DNA from: Candidatus Elulimicrobium sp.
GTDB taxonomy: Bacteria > Patescibacteriota > Minisyncoccia > Phycocordibacterales > UBA918
DNA length: 49,395 bases
Assembly (NCBI GenBank): GCA_022730015.1
Contig: DZBU01000006.1
Coordinates: 1-49,395, forward strand
Reading direction: 5' to 3'
This document shows, piece after piece, positions 41,005-47,251 of this stretch. The translations under genes and the position numbers were made by a program. The notes beneath the pieces are model-generated. The model did no database searches and was not told the origin of the DNA. It was given only the letters and a program-made list of their open reading frames with translations. Each line of letters opens with the position of its first letter. Position 1 is the first letter of the stretch.

Positions 41005-41391
41005 ATGAAAGATTTTTTAAAATGGTGTGGGTTGAAACAAAAGCTACATGAAAATAAGGCAACGGGTCCGTTTGTTCGTGAGAGAGACTTATGGTGGGTA
41101 AGTCTGGGAGAGAACGTTGGCTCAGAGATCAACGGAAAAAGCGATCTATATTCAAGACCAGTCATTATTCTAAAGAAACTAGCGCACGGTTTCTTCCTTG
41201 TTGCACCGACAACAACAAAGGAACGTGAGGGCACATGGTATGTTCCGATCGTTTACAATGATAAAAAGACCTATGTGTGTCTGCATCAGATCAGAACCAT
41301 TGACTACAGAAGACTCTCCAGTCGAATAGGGCAGATAAGCGGAGATGACTTTGAGAGTGTAAAGAAAGGTTTTAAGGATCTTTATATATAA
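41005..41391 (+). CDS. PemK/MazF-family toxin, no adjacent antitoxin
   Basis: MazF-type toxins cut mRNA at short motifs. The 128-residue protein has the family pattern: RDLWWVSLGENVGSEINGKSDLYSRPVIILKK (the loop with the catalytic Arg region), FFLVAPTTTKEREGTWYVPI (catalytic Thr region) and LHQIRTIDYRRLSSRIGQIS. A 40-residue N-terminal helix precedes the core. No antitoxin gene lies directly up- or downstream, which is unusual for this family; longer PemK-like proteins without partners are known in some genomes. The gene lies between two identical 129-bp repeats and has its own promoter, suggesting a mobile cassette. Confidence 0.82.
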   Translation: MKDFLKWCGLKQKLHENKATGPFVRERDLWWVSLGENVGSEINGKSDLYSRPVIILKKLAHGFFLVAPTTTKEREGTWYVPIVYNDKKTYVCLHQIRTIDYRRLSSRIGQISGDDFESVKKGFKDLYI

Positions 41392-41398
41392 AAATATT

Positions 41399-41418
41399 CC
41401 CCGCTATTGCTAGCGGGG
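41399..41418. repeat. small GC hairpin after the toxin gene
   Basis: CCCCGC pairs with GCGGGG around TATTGCTA, eight bases after the toxin stop. No T-run follows. The rest of the gap to 41529 contains nothing I can name. Confidence 0.5.
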
Positions 41419-41529
41419 CCGCGGCGAATGCCGAATGTACTATAAGGATAGCAAATGATTGCCTGATGTCAACACAACATTAGTTACTGGTGTGACTACG
41501 TTATAGGGAGGAGATGGGACAGGAAATAG

Positions 41530-41658
41530 GGAAATGGGGACAGGGACAATTAAATCATAAAAAGTATGGTCTAATATTTATTCCTTATTTCCACAGAAAA
41601 ACGCGATGCGCAAGCATCGCGTTTTTCTGTGGGGCTCCGCCTAGGACTCTCCTAGGCA
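41530..41658 (+). repeat. 129-bp direct repeat, copy B
   Basis: Same as copy A at 40797-40925 with no difference seen over 129 bases. It lies directly before the antitoxin-toxin pair, 27 bp from the antitoxin -35 box. The repeat boundary falls just before CAGAGC here and CAAAGAC in copy A, so the end is sharp. Confidence 0.92.
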
Positions 41659-41684
41659 GAGCAACATTATTTCCCGTTTCTGTA

Positions 41685-41713
41685 TTGACATTGTATTTAC
41701 TTTGTCATACACT
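41685..41713 (+). promoter_or_regulatory. consensus promoter of the antitoxin-toxin pair
   Basis: TTGACA (41685-41690), a 17-bp spacer, and TACACT (41708-41713), ending six bases before the ATG at 41720. It is the best sigma-70 promoter in the window and places transcription start at the start codon. Confidence 0.8.
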
Positions 41714-41719
41714 GTACCC

Positions 41720-41986
41720 ATGTCAACATTAAGCATTCGAATTGAAGAGAAGACCAAAAAGGAAGCCAGTGAGACGCTCGCGGCTCTTGGTCTTGATCTG
41801 TCTTCGGCGGTAAAAATGTTTCTCAATCAAGTCGTCATCGAGCAGGGTATTCCTTTCAAGCCATCAAGAACTCCTAGGCAAATTAGAGAAGAATGGGATA
41901 GGGAGGCCGCATACGCACTCAAGCATGGTAAGCGTTATTCCAGTGCTTCAGAGATGTTCGAGGATATCCTAAAGGAGAATAAGTAG
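41720..41986 (+). CDS. RelB/DinJ-family antitoxin
   Basis: The 88-residue protein starts STLSIRIEEKTKKEASETLAALGLDLSSAVKMFLNQVV, the ribbon-helix-helix DNA-binding head typical of DinJ/RelB, followed by a flexible toxin-wrapping tail. It probably neutralises the YafQ-like toxin encoded three bases downstream and represses the pair's promoter. I choose the Met at 41720 because the promoter's -10 lies six bases upstream; the frame extends back to 41702 but would run through the promoter. Confidence 0.9.
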   Translation: MSTLSIRIEEKTKKEASETLAALGLDLSSAVKMFLNQVVIEQGIPFKPSRTPRQIREEWDREAAYALKHGKRYSSASEMFEDILKENK

Positions 41987-41989
41987 CTT

Positions 41990-42274
41990 ATGTACGATAT
42001 CGTACAGACCAAACAGTTTACTAAATCACTAAAAAGACTGATCAAAGGAGGACTGAAAAAATCTGCACAGAAAAGCATCCTGATAACAATTGATAAAATT
42101 GCTACTGGAAAAAAGCTTGATCCAGGATATAAAGATCATCAGCTTCAAGGTGAATTTGCCGCATATCGTGAGTGCCACATACAAGGAGACTTACTATTGA
42201 TGTATGAAATAGTAAATCAAGAATTAGTACTTATTTTGATTGATATTGGCTCACGCAATGACCTGTTTGGGTGA
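41990..42274 (+). CDS. YafQ/RelE-family mRNA-interferase toxin
   Basis: YafQ-type toxins cut mRNA on the ribosome. The 94-residue product has YDIVQTKQFTKSLKRLIKGG and the signature block YKDHQLQGEFAAYRECHIQGDLLLMYEI, with His and Asp residues matching E. coli His50, His63 and Asp67. The C-terminal SHxxLF-type motif reads GSRNDLFG, so the catalytic His87 position is Arg/Asn. The toxin may be weakened or use another residue. It follows the antitoxin by three bases. Repeat copy C lies 11 bp after its stop. Confidence 0.88.
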   Translation: MYDIVQTKQFTKSLKRLIKGGLKKSAQKSILITIDKIATGKKLDPGYKDHQLQGEFAAYRECHIQGDLLLMYEIVNQELVLILIDIGSRNDLFG

Positions 42275-42284
42275 TATTTCTCGA

Positions 42285-42312
42285 GGCTCCGCCTAGGACT
42301 CTCCTAGGCAGA
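42285..42312 (+). repeat. partial third copy of the toxin-flanking repeat (copy C)
   Basis: The last 28 bases of the 129-bp repeat (GGCTCCGCCTAGGACTCTCC and onward) occur again here, containing the GCCTAGGA-CTC-TCCTAGGC hairpin. Thus both toxin loci are bracketed by this module. Confidence 0.85.
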
Positions 42313-42326
42313 AGCGTCAAATTATT

Positions 42327-42335
42327 TGCTACAAT
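42327..42335 (+). promoter_or_regulatory. extended -10 giving a leaderless mRNA
   Basis: TG-C-TACAAT ends six bases before the ATG at 42342. Confidence 0.6.
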
Positions 42336-42341
42336 ACCAAC

Positions 42342-42620
42342 ATGGGATTTTTTGGAAACAACACCCCCAAGCGGGTTACAGTAGAAGAGATGCGAGAGAT
42401 CATGCAAAATCTGTATGGCAAACTCGATGCAGAGGAGCGTGCTGAAGTAGAGAAGTTATTTCGAGCAGACCTCACTGAGTCTGGAATCGAGGCGGGTATT
42501 TCTCAGGCAGAATTTACCACTGCTATCAGTTGGCTGCGGGCGAATCAAAAAAAGCATGTGCTTGAAGAGAATGACATTGTATTGATCGAAAAATACTTTG
42601 CCGAACATCTCAAAGACTAA
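42342..42620 (+). CDS. small soluble hypothetical protein
   Basis: I do not recognise this 92-residue protein. After MGFFGNNTPKR it is a string of predicted amphipathic helices (VTVEEMREIMQNLYGKLDAEERAEVEKLFRADL, then SQAEFTTAISWLRANQ and a lysine/glutamate-rich end). It has no membrane segment and no Cys. Promoter and start agree on a leaderless transcript. It could be a small adaptor or regulatory protein, but no evidence points to a partner. Confidence 0.65.
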   Translation: MGFFGNNTPKRVTVEEMREIMQNLYGKLDAEERAEVEKLFRADLTESGIEAGISQAEFTTAISWLRANQKKHVLEENDIVLIEKYFAEHLKD

Positions 42621-42679
42621 AGAAGCTCTCTGTATGGTGCATACTACAGCGGTGAGGCTGGTCTCGCGCCGAGCGTATC

Positions 42680-42688
42680 TGTTATACT
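42680..42688 (+). promoter_or_regulatory. extended -10 giving a leaderless mRNA
   Basis: TG-T-TATACT ends eight bases before the ATG at 42697. Confidence 0.6.
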
Positions 42689-42696
42689 ATACGCAC

Positions 42697-42852
42697 ATGC
42701 CACCACAGAAACCAAAAGTAAGTTTGCCAACGCGGCTCCCAGAACGAATGATGAACAAGACCTTCTATCGGTTTTTATTTAGTTTTATCGCGGTCATTGC
42801 CGGTGTGTTGCTGTTTATATTGGTGCTTGGGGTAGGGAGTGGAATACAATAG
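42697..42852 (+). CDS. 51-residue single-TM protein
   Basis: A proline/lysine-rich head (MPPQKPKVSLPTRLPERMMNK) precedes one membrane segment (about residues 26-48). No family recognised. The frame extends upstream to 42598 but that part overlaps the preceding gene and the promoter, so the Met at 42697 is preferred. It is followed by the DUF1360-like gene after five bases, so the two are likely co-transcribed. Confidence 0.6.
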   Translation: MPPQKPKVSLPTRLPERMMNKTFYRFLFSFIAVIAGVLLFILVLGVGSGIQ

Positions 42853-42857
42853 TTGCT

Positions 42858-43337
42858 ATGTTTCGAATCACGGATCAGTATTTTTGGAATTTTGTTTTTT
42901 CAGTCTTTTTCGTAATTCTCGTGATAATGGGGGCCATCATTCTCGAAACCGAGTCTCGGATCCCACTTACCGAACTTTCATTGGTAGATTACGTTCTCAT
43001 TACGCTCGCAACCTGGCGGCTCACCAGGCTCTTTGTCTACGATGCGGCCACCAAATTCATTCGGGAACAGTTCTTAGATGTGAAGAAAGTGGGGAAGGGC
43101 TACCAGCTTGAGAGACCAAAGGTCGGCCCTCGTCGCACCCTCGCTGATCTCTTTGATTGCCCGTGGTGCTTTGGGGTGTGGGCCGCCGCCGTGGTGACTT
43201 TTTGTTATCTGATGACCACGTACGCTGTCTTCCCGGTTGTACTTTTAGCTATCTCTGCCGTGGCGACTTTCTTGCAGCTTTTGTCCAATCTTGTCGGCAA
43301 TCGTGCGGAGCAGCTTAGGCAAGAAAATGGTGAGTAA
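42858..43337 (+). CDS. DUF1360-like membrane protein
   Basis: The 159-residue protein has about four membrane segments (10-31, 45-60, 98-117, 119-140). It shows the phrases DYVLITLATWRLTRLFVYD and FDCPWCFGVWAA that I associate with DUF1360, a family seen in spore-forming and other bacteria with unknown function. The CPWC pair is thioredoxin-like in spacing but is inside the family signature and need not be redox active. It is co-transcribed with the 51-residue protein. Confidence 0.75.
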   Translation: MFRITDQYFWNFVFSVFFVILVIMGAIILETESRIPLTELSLVDYVLITLATWRLTRLFVYDAATKFIREQFLDVKKVGKGYQLERPKVGPRRTLADLFDCPWCFGVWAAAVVTFCYLMTTYAVFPVVLLAISAVATFLQLLSNLVGNRAEQLRQENGE

Positions 43338-43422
43338 ACTGCACTGGGCAGCTGCTATAAAATAGGGTAGAGTACAGGCCGCTTCGGTCTTTTATTTTGT
43401 TTCAACTCAAGGAGGAATACCA

Positions 43423-44007
43423 ATGGAGACAATACAAACCTACTGGCAAAGCTCGCGCCGGCAGTGGAATCTTCCCAACTCTATCTCGCTCAGCCGGGCA
43501 TTCATTGGCCTTACGATGCCGCTGTGGTGGCTGGGGGGCGAATATCTACTCTTGCTGGTGATCGTATATGCCGGCATCTCTGATTGGCTTGATGGCTGGC
43601 TGGCCCGAAGGCAAAAAGAGGTCACGCCGCTGGGTGCGATCATCGACCCACTGGCTGACAAATGTTTCACTGATCCGTTCTTGCTTGGTATCGCGATCAC
43701 GACTGGTTCGGTGTGGTTTAGTTTGCTGTTTGTGGTCACAGTGCTCTACGATATTGATAATACATATCAACGTCGTTTTGATATTGCTGCAGCGTTTCGG
43801 GGGATATCGACTCCGCCAACCAAACCTGTGACATTGCTCTCCAAGATTAAGACAGCGGTACTGTTTGTGCTTATGGTCTTTGCGCTTTATCCACTGGCGG
43901 CGCCATTCCTCACCCCCGATCAACTGGCAGTTATTGCGCTTGGTCTGGTACTCTGGTCGTGGGCACTAAATCGTCGAGTATTCATCAAACAATCGTTGTC
44001 TCGATAG
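43423..44007 (+). CDS. CDP-alcohol phosphatidyltransferase (PgsA-like)
   Basis: These membrane enzymes transfer a phosphatidyl or phosphoalcohol group from a CDP-alcohol, as in phosphatidylglycerol-phosphate synthesis. The eight-residue catalytic signature is complete: Asp57-Gly58, Ala61-Arg62, Gly71, Asp75 and Asp79. The 194-residue product has about six membrane segments and PNSISLSRAFIGL at the N-terminus, like PgsA. An AAGGAGG Shine-Dalgarno seven bases upstream fixes the start and is one of the few strong ones here. The exact alcohol is not decided by sequence. Confidence 0.88.
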   Translation: METIQTYWQSSRRQWNLPNSISLSRAFIGLTMPLWWLGGEYLLLLVIVYAGISDWLDGWLARRQKEVTPLGAIIDPLADKCFTDPFLLGIAITTGSVWFSLLFVVTVLYDIDNTYQRRFDIAAAFRGISTPPTKPVTLLSKIKTAVLFVLMVFALYPLAAPFLTPDQLAVIALGLVLWSWALNRRVFIKQSLSR

Positions 44008-44021
44008 GTCATACCTATTTT

Positions 44022-44046
44022 AAAAAGCCTGCCTCGCGGGCTTTTT
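44022..44046 (+). terminator. terminator after the phosphatidyltransferase
   Basis: AAAAAGCCTGC pairs with GCGGGCTTTTT around CTC, eleven pairs including one wobble, with a T-run. Confidence 0.88.
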
Positions 44047-44053
44047 CTTATGG

Positions 44054-44081
44054 TGGACTTTTAACATATTTTTGCTATAGT
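44054..44081 (+). promoter_or_regulatory. promoter of rplJ-rplL
   Basis: TGGACT (44054-44059), 16 bp, and TATAGT (44076-44081) with an extended TG-C. It gives a leader of about 170 nt, unlike the leaderless genes. Confidence 0.7.
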
Positions 44082-44087
44082 GTCCGC

Positions 44088-44245
44088 AAGCAGGCTCATG
44101 ACAGCTGGTTCTCCACAAGGAGAGTAAAGGTACGAAAGTACCGCCGGCCGAGGTCCATCTATCTTTGTGATGTTGGAGGTCGAAGCCTAAAGAGGAAAGA
44201 TCCTTCGGATCTTTCCTCCTTGGGCCTGTTTCAAATTTATCCAAT
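44088..44245 (+). promoter_or_regulatory. candidate L10 leader RNA
   Basis: The long leader of the L10-L12 genes holds a GGTAC-GAAA-GTACC hairpin (about 44129-44142), an 11-pair AGGAAAGATCC stem with a TTC loop (44193-44217), and an outer pairing of CAGGC (about 44090) with GCCTG (about 44224). L10 leaders that bind the L10(L12)4 complex occur in many bacteria at this place. I infer the same here by position and fold; the consensus was not checked. Confidence 0.5.
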
Positions 44246-44258
44246 GATTTTCTAAATC

Positions 44259-44747
44259 ATGGCAATTACAAAAGCAAAAAAGCAAGATATTCTCGCAAAA
44301 CTCGAAGGAGTCAAGAATGAGGCGGAAGCGCTTGTGTTCGTGCAGTTCAACGGCATGACCGTGGGCAATACGACCGCAATGCGTGCCAAGTTGCGTGAAG
44401 AGGGAGTTGGTTACTTCGTAGCCAAGAAGACCCTCATGAAGCGCGTCTTTGGTGAATCATACGAAGGCACCATGCCAGAGCTTCCTGGAGAGATCGCCGT
44501 TGCATACAGCACCGACGCTATCGCTCCTGCTCAGCAGATCAAAGAGTTTGCCGGAAAGTACAAGGACAATATCATTATCGCTGGAGGAGTCTTTCAGGGT
44601 GTGTTCAAGGACGCAGCTGAAATGACTGAGATCGCTTCGATCCCGCCACTCCAAGTACTCCGGGGTATGTTCGTCAACGTTATCAATTCACCTATCCAAG
44701 GCTTGGCAATCGTTTTGAATGCCGTTGCTGAAAAGAAGGGTGCCTAA
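44259..44747 (+). CDS. rplJ: 50S ribosomal protein uL10
   Basis: uL10 anchors the L7/L12 stalk on 23S rRNA. The 162-residue product shows [59 protein letters not shown] and the C-terminal stalk helix ending [13 protein letters not shown]. The length is normal for bacteria. No Shine-Dalgarno is seen; translation may rely on the leader. It is followed ten bases on by rplL. Confidence 0.95.
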   Translation: MAITKAKKQDILAKLEGVKNEAEALVFVQFNGMTVGNTTAMRAKLREEGVGYFVAKKTLMKRVFGESYEGTMPELPGEIAVAYSTDAIAPAQQIKEFAGKYKDNIIIAGGVFQGVFKDAAEMTEIASIPPLQVLRGMFVNVINSPIQGLAIVLNAVAEKKGA

Positions 44748-44757
44748 TTTAATTAGT

Positions 44758-45213
44758 ATGTCAGAAGAAGTACAAAACGAAGTAGTAGAGGAGACTACCG
44801 CAGCACCTGCTGCACCGGCTCCAGAAGCTACCGAAGAAGTAGTAGTACCTGCTCAGTTCAAGAGCATTGTAGAGGCGGTTGAGAAGATGACCGTACTTGA
44901 GCTTCATGAACTCGTGAAGGTGTTCGAGAAGAAGTTTGGTGTATCAGCTGCTGCTGTTGCGGTTGCTGGTCCAGCTGCTGCTGGTGATGCTGCTGAAGAG
45001 CAGTCAGAGTTCACTGTTGAGCTTACCGAAGCTGGTGCTCAAAAAATCGCTGTCATCAAGGTAGTGAAAGAGGTACTCAGTCTTGGTCTCAAGGAGGCTA
45101 AGGATCTTGTTGATGCCGCTCCATCAGTAGTGAAGGAGGGTATGAAGAAGGAAGACGCTGAGACACTCAAGGCTAAGCTTGAAGAAGCTGGAGCTAAAGT
45201 AACTTTGAAGTAA
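44758..45213 (+). CDS. rplL: 50S ribosomal protein bL7/L12
   Basis: L7/L12 forms the flexible GTPase-recruiting stalk. The 151-residue product is about 30 residues longer than usual because of an acidic Ala/Pro/Glu-rich head ([20 protein letters not shown]) before the dimerisation helices [20 protein letters not shown]. The C-terminal domain [46 protein letters not shown] is standard. The in-frame Met at 44719 lies inside rplJ and is rejected. A strong terminator follows. Confidence 0.96.
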   Translation: MSEEVQNEVVEETTAAPAAPAPEATEEVVVPAQFKSIVEAVEKMTVLELHELVKVFEKKFGVSAAAVAVAGPAAAGDAAEEQSEFTVELTEAGAQKIAVIKVVKEVLSLGLKEAKDLVDAAPSVVKEGMKKEDAETLKAKLEEAGAKVTLK

Positions 45214-45231
45214 TCTTTCTAACAAAGAAAC

Positions 45232-45269
45232 AAAACCGGTGCGGGCCCTTTGGGCCCGCACCGGTTTTT
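45232..45269 (+). terminator. terminator of rplJ-rplL
   Basis: A perfect 17-bp stem (45232-45248 with 45252-45268) around a TTT loop, with a T-run. Confidence 0.94.
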
Positions 45270-45308
45270 GTGTGTAACTTTCGCGCCAGAGCCGTAGGTC
45301 TACATTAG

Positions 45309-45337
45309 AAAAATAAAACACACCCGGAGGGGTGTGT
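45309..45337 (-). terminator. terminator for the 170-residue protein gene
   Basis: ACACACCC pairs with GGGTGTGT around GGAG. On the minus strand a T-rich run follows. The hairpin lies just past the minus-strand stop codon. Confidence 0.8.
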
Positions 45338-45347
45338 AGGGAAAGGT

Positions 45348-45860
45348 TCAAAAATGCCACTGTTGTTGCGGTGGTTTACGCTCACCGAGGAGGCGAGCGG
45401 TCTTTTTTGCCTTCTCGAGATAGCCAGGTGGTAGGTGAAGGTCGCTCGTGAGTTGCGGCCATATTTCTGGGTGCTGCCAATTTCTCGGCAGAAGGAGTAA
45501 GTCGAGCTCATCCGCCAGACATTCTCGGTGCGTCAATTCCATGGTTGCACCAACGGCGACCCAGAACGATGAACCGAGGGCTGCTCCAGCCGCAATCCGG
45601 CGGATTTGATAAAAGGACAAGGTACCTCTCGAAACACCAGCACTCATGATCTCTCGATACGTTTGTAAAGCCATTTCTGGCACTGTGATCAGCATGCTGA
45701 TCATACCTTCGTAGTTGCCGTTGTAGGGAAGGTTTTGGACTACATACACTTCCATCACCCCACGAGTACTTTTACAAAGATGAATGGCCAGTACCTCAGC
45801 ATTCCGTTTGAGTATGTTTGTACTGGCACCCCGGCTATTTTCATTGGCCACCAACGTCAT
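45348..45860 (-). CDS. hypothetical protein
   Basis: I do not recognise this 170-residue soluble protein. It contains NGNYEGMISMLITVPEMALQTYREIMSAG, RRIAAGAALGSSFWVAVGATMELTH and a basic, proline/glutamine-rich tail. No signal peptide or clear membrane helix is present. The Met at 45860 has an AAAGGG Shine-Dalgarno seven bases upstream; the Met at 45875 has none, so the shorter form is chosen. Single gene with its own terminator. Confidence 0.6.
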   Translation of the reverse strand: MTLVANENSRGASTNILKRNAEVLAIHLCKSTRGVMEVYVVQNLPYNGNYEGMISMLITVPEMALQTYREIMSAGVSRGTLSFYQIRRIAAGAALGSSFWVAVGATMELTHRECLADELDLLLLPRNWQHPEIWPQLTSDLHLPPGYLEKAKKTARLLGERKPPQQQWHF

Positions 45861-45910
45861 TATTTTCCCTTTCAAATGAACAAAAAACCCAAAAAACTAT
45901 ACCATGTTTA

Positions 45911-45944
45911 TTAAAAAAAGAAACCCCACGTAAAGCGGGGTTTC
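45911..45944 (-). terminator. terminator for the small TM protein gene
   Basis: GAAACCCC pairs with GGGGTTTC around a nine-base loop, followed on the minus strand by seven T residues. The hairpin overlaps the stop codon of the gene at 45943-46125. Confidence 0.85.
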
Positions 45945-46125
45945 AAACACGAATGGTCTTTGTTTTATGAGGGATCTTATAGTCACTGATGGGCTCAAAA
46001 TACGAATAAGCTTTGACAGTAACGAGCGCAAGCGAAAAAATCAAAACAACAATCAGTGTTGAGACAACGAAAGCAGCCAGAAATCGAGAGGAAAAGAACA
46101 GGAAACCGCGACAAATGCGAAGCAT
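45943..46125 (-). CDS. 60-residue single-TM protein
   Basis: A basic head (MLRICRGFLFFSSR), one membrane segment (about residues 12-36, LAAFVVSTLIVVLIFSLALV) and a basic tail. No family recognised. An AAGGAGA Shine-Dalgarno seven bases before the ATG at 46125 decides the start over the upstream Met at 46158. A terminator overlaps the stop, so the transcript is compact and real expression is likely. Confidence 0.6.
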   Translation of the reverse strand: MLRICRGFLFFSSRFLAAFVVSTLIVVLIFSLALVTVKAYSYFEPISDYKIPHKTKTIRV

Positions 46126-46252
46126 GACGTTCTCCTTATATGGGCCTTGCTCTATCATACGCAGAAGCTAAAAACGTGCAATACTTCATTAACCATCAGT
46201 ATAGCTACGTAACTCGATAGTTTTTCTGTCCAGTCCTGGCGAGAGGGTAGTG

Positions 46253-46261
46253 TGCTATAAT
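46253..46261 (+). promoter_or_regulatory. extended -10 promoter
   Basis: TG-C-TATAAT is a perfect extended -10, 17 bases before the ATG at 46279, giving a leader of about 11 nt without a Shine-Dalgarno. Confidence 0.7.
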
Positions 46262-46278
46262 CGCCACACGATTTCAGT

Positions 46279-46914
46279 ATGGCAGACCCGCTTTCTATCT
46301 TGTTTGGTAGTACCGCACGAGTAAAACTTCTCCGTTTTTTCTTGTTTAATCCTTCGAAAGAATTCACTTTCGATGATATTAGTCGTCGTGCCAAGCTCGT
46401 GCGCCGCACTGCCAAGACCGAAATGTCTGCGCTCGAAAAGGCCGGAGTCATTAAACAAAAGACCGTCTACATTGAAGTGGAAGGAAAGAATAAGAAAATG
46501 AAAGCGATCGGTTACTCGGTCAACAAGGATTTTCCTGAGCTGCAGGCACTGCAGACTTTTCTGTTTGAGACGGCGCCGATCGATGGCAAGAATCTTTTGA
46601 AGCATTTACGAAACGCCGGCGTGCTCGATTTTGTCGGAGTCAGTGGCGTGTTTGTACGAGAGTTTGAACAACGTCTGGATGTTCTTTTGGCGATGAAGAA
46701 ATTCTCACAAGCTAAAGTTGAAAAAGCTATTCGTTCTCTGGAGGCCGAGGTCGGTATCGAAATACGCTTTGCCGCGATGTCTTCTGAAGATTTGATGTAT
46801 CGTGTCGGCATGTACGATAAACTCACCCGCGACTTCTTTGACTATCCACATCAGGTCTTGGTCGACAAGATCGGCGTGAAGGATGAAGTTACATCAAGCA
46901 ACTATCGAATGTAG
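46279..46914 (+). CDS. winged-helix protein with nucleotidyltransferase-like C-terminal part
   Basis: The 211-residue protein starts with a winged helix (LFGSTARVKLLRFFLFNPSKEFTFDDISRRAKLVRRTAKTEMSALEKAGVIKQK). Its C-terminal half resembles the minimal nucleotidyltransferase-like domains often fused to such helices (VDFVGVSG-like strand, RLDVLLAMKK and GIEIRFAAMSSEDLMYRVGMYDKLTRDFFDYPH). The GS...D(x)D catalytic motif is not clearly present, so it may not be an active transferase. Proteins of this build are frequent in CPR genomes. Single gene with a near-leaderless transcript. Confidence 0.65.
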   Translation: MADPLSILFGSTARVKLLRFFLFNPSKEFTFDDISRRAKLVRRTAKTEMSALEKAGVIKQKTVYIEVEGKNKKMKAIGYSVNKDFPELQALQTFLFETAPIDGKNLLKHLRNAGVLDFVGVSGVFVREFEQRLDVLLAMKKFSQAKVEKAIRSLEAEVGIEIRFAAMSSEDLMYRVGMYDKLTRDFFDYPHQVLVDKIGVKDEVTSSNYRM

Positions 46915-46951
46915 CATGAGCTACAGAGCGAAGCGACAATAGCGAATGCAT

Positions 46952-46989
46952 CGCCAGTAAATCGCCCCTTCCTAGGGCGATTTATCGGC
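46952..46989. repeat. hairpin with TTCCTA loop
   Basis: TAAATCGCCC (46958-46967) pairs with GGGCGATTTA (46975-46984), and CGCC/GGCG pairs outside them. The loop is CTTCCTA. It shares the CCC-TCCTA-GGG core with the hairpin at 47051. Confidence 0.75.
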
Positions 46990-47050
46990 GCAGTACCACC
47001 AAGTCTGTAATGAATGTCGCCATCCATGCAGGGCCTATATTTTTTGAGTT

Positions 47051-47090
47051 CTCCGTGCAGACGCCCCTATCCTAGGGCGTCTGCACGGAG
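47051..47090. repeat. 16-bp perfect hairpin with TATCCTA loop
   Basis: CTCCGTGCAGACGCCC (47051-47066) pairs without mismatch with GGGCGTCTGCACGGAG (47075-47090). The loop CTATCCTA resembles that at 46968-46974. No T-run follows. Confidence 0.8.
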
Positions 47091-47139
47091 ACTCACCACC
47101 AAATGTCAAATGAAAATTACCTTCAGCGAAGCGACAATA

Positions 47140-47198
47140 CGCACCCTAATTTTTAGGAAGCTTGCGACCATAAAAAGGGAAGTATCACTTGGGGTGAC
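47140..47198 (+). repeat. conserved intergenic hairpin element, copy 3 of 3 (diverged)
   Basis: CCTAATTTTTAGGAAGC, then GACCATAAAAAGGGAA and GGGTGA align to copies 1 and 2. TTTTTA pairs with TAAAAA, GG with CC, GC with GC, and CC with GG outside, so the shape is kept despite sequence change. It is preceded by AGCGAAGCGACAATA and followed by a terminator hairpin. Confidence 0.6.
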
Positions 47199-47210
47199 TG
47201 AGCTCACAAT

Positions 47211-47239
47211 AAAAAACTGTTCTCGAGAGAACGGTTTTT
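47211..47239. terminator. bidirectional terminator
   Basis: ACTGTTCT pairs with AGAACGGT around CGAG, with A-run before and T-run after. It can end the pilin gene on the minus strand and any plus-strand transcript through the repeat cluster. Confidence 0.85.
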
Positions 47240-47251
47240 ATTGGTTAGTAA

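Larger units (their letters stand above)
46915..47251 (+). other. gene-free repeat cluster
   Basis: No gene is visible. The stretch holds two copies of AGCGAAGCGACAATA (46927-46941 and 47125-47139), two perfect hairpins with TCCTA-containing loops, copy 3 of the conserved hairpin element, and a bidirectional terminator. It separates a plus-strand gene from a minus-strand pilin gene. Confidence 0.8.

Noticed and set aside
40797-41658. Insertion sequence with transposase around the MazF-type toxin
   Set aside because: The repeats are direct, there is no transposase gene between or beside them, and no target-site duplication could be seen.
41514-41732. 72-codon frame across repeat copy B
   Set aside because: It reads through the hairpins and stops inside the antitoxin; the same hairpins are repeated in non-coding context at 40797-40925.
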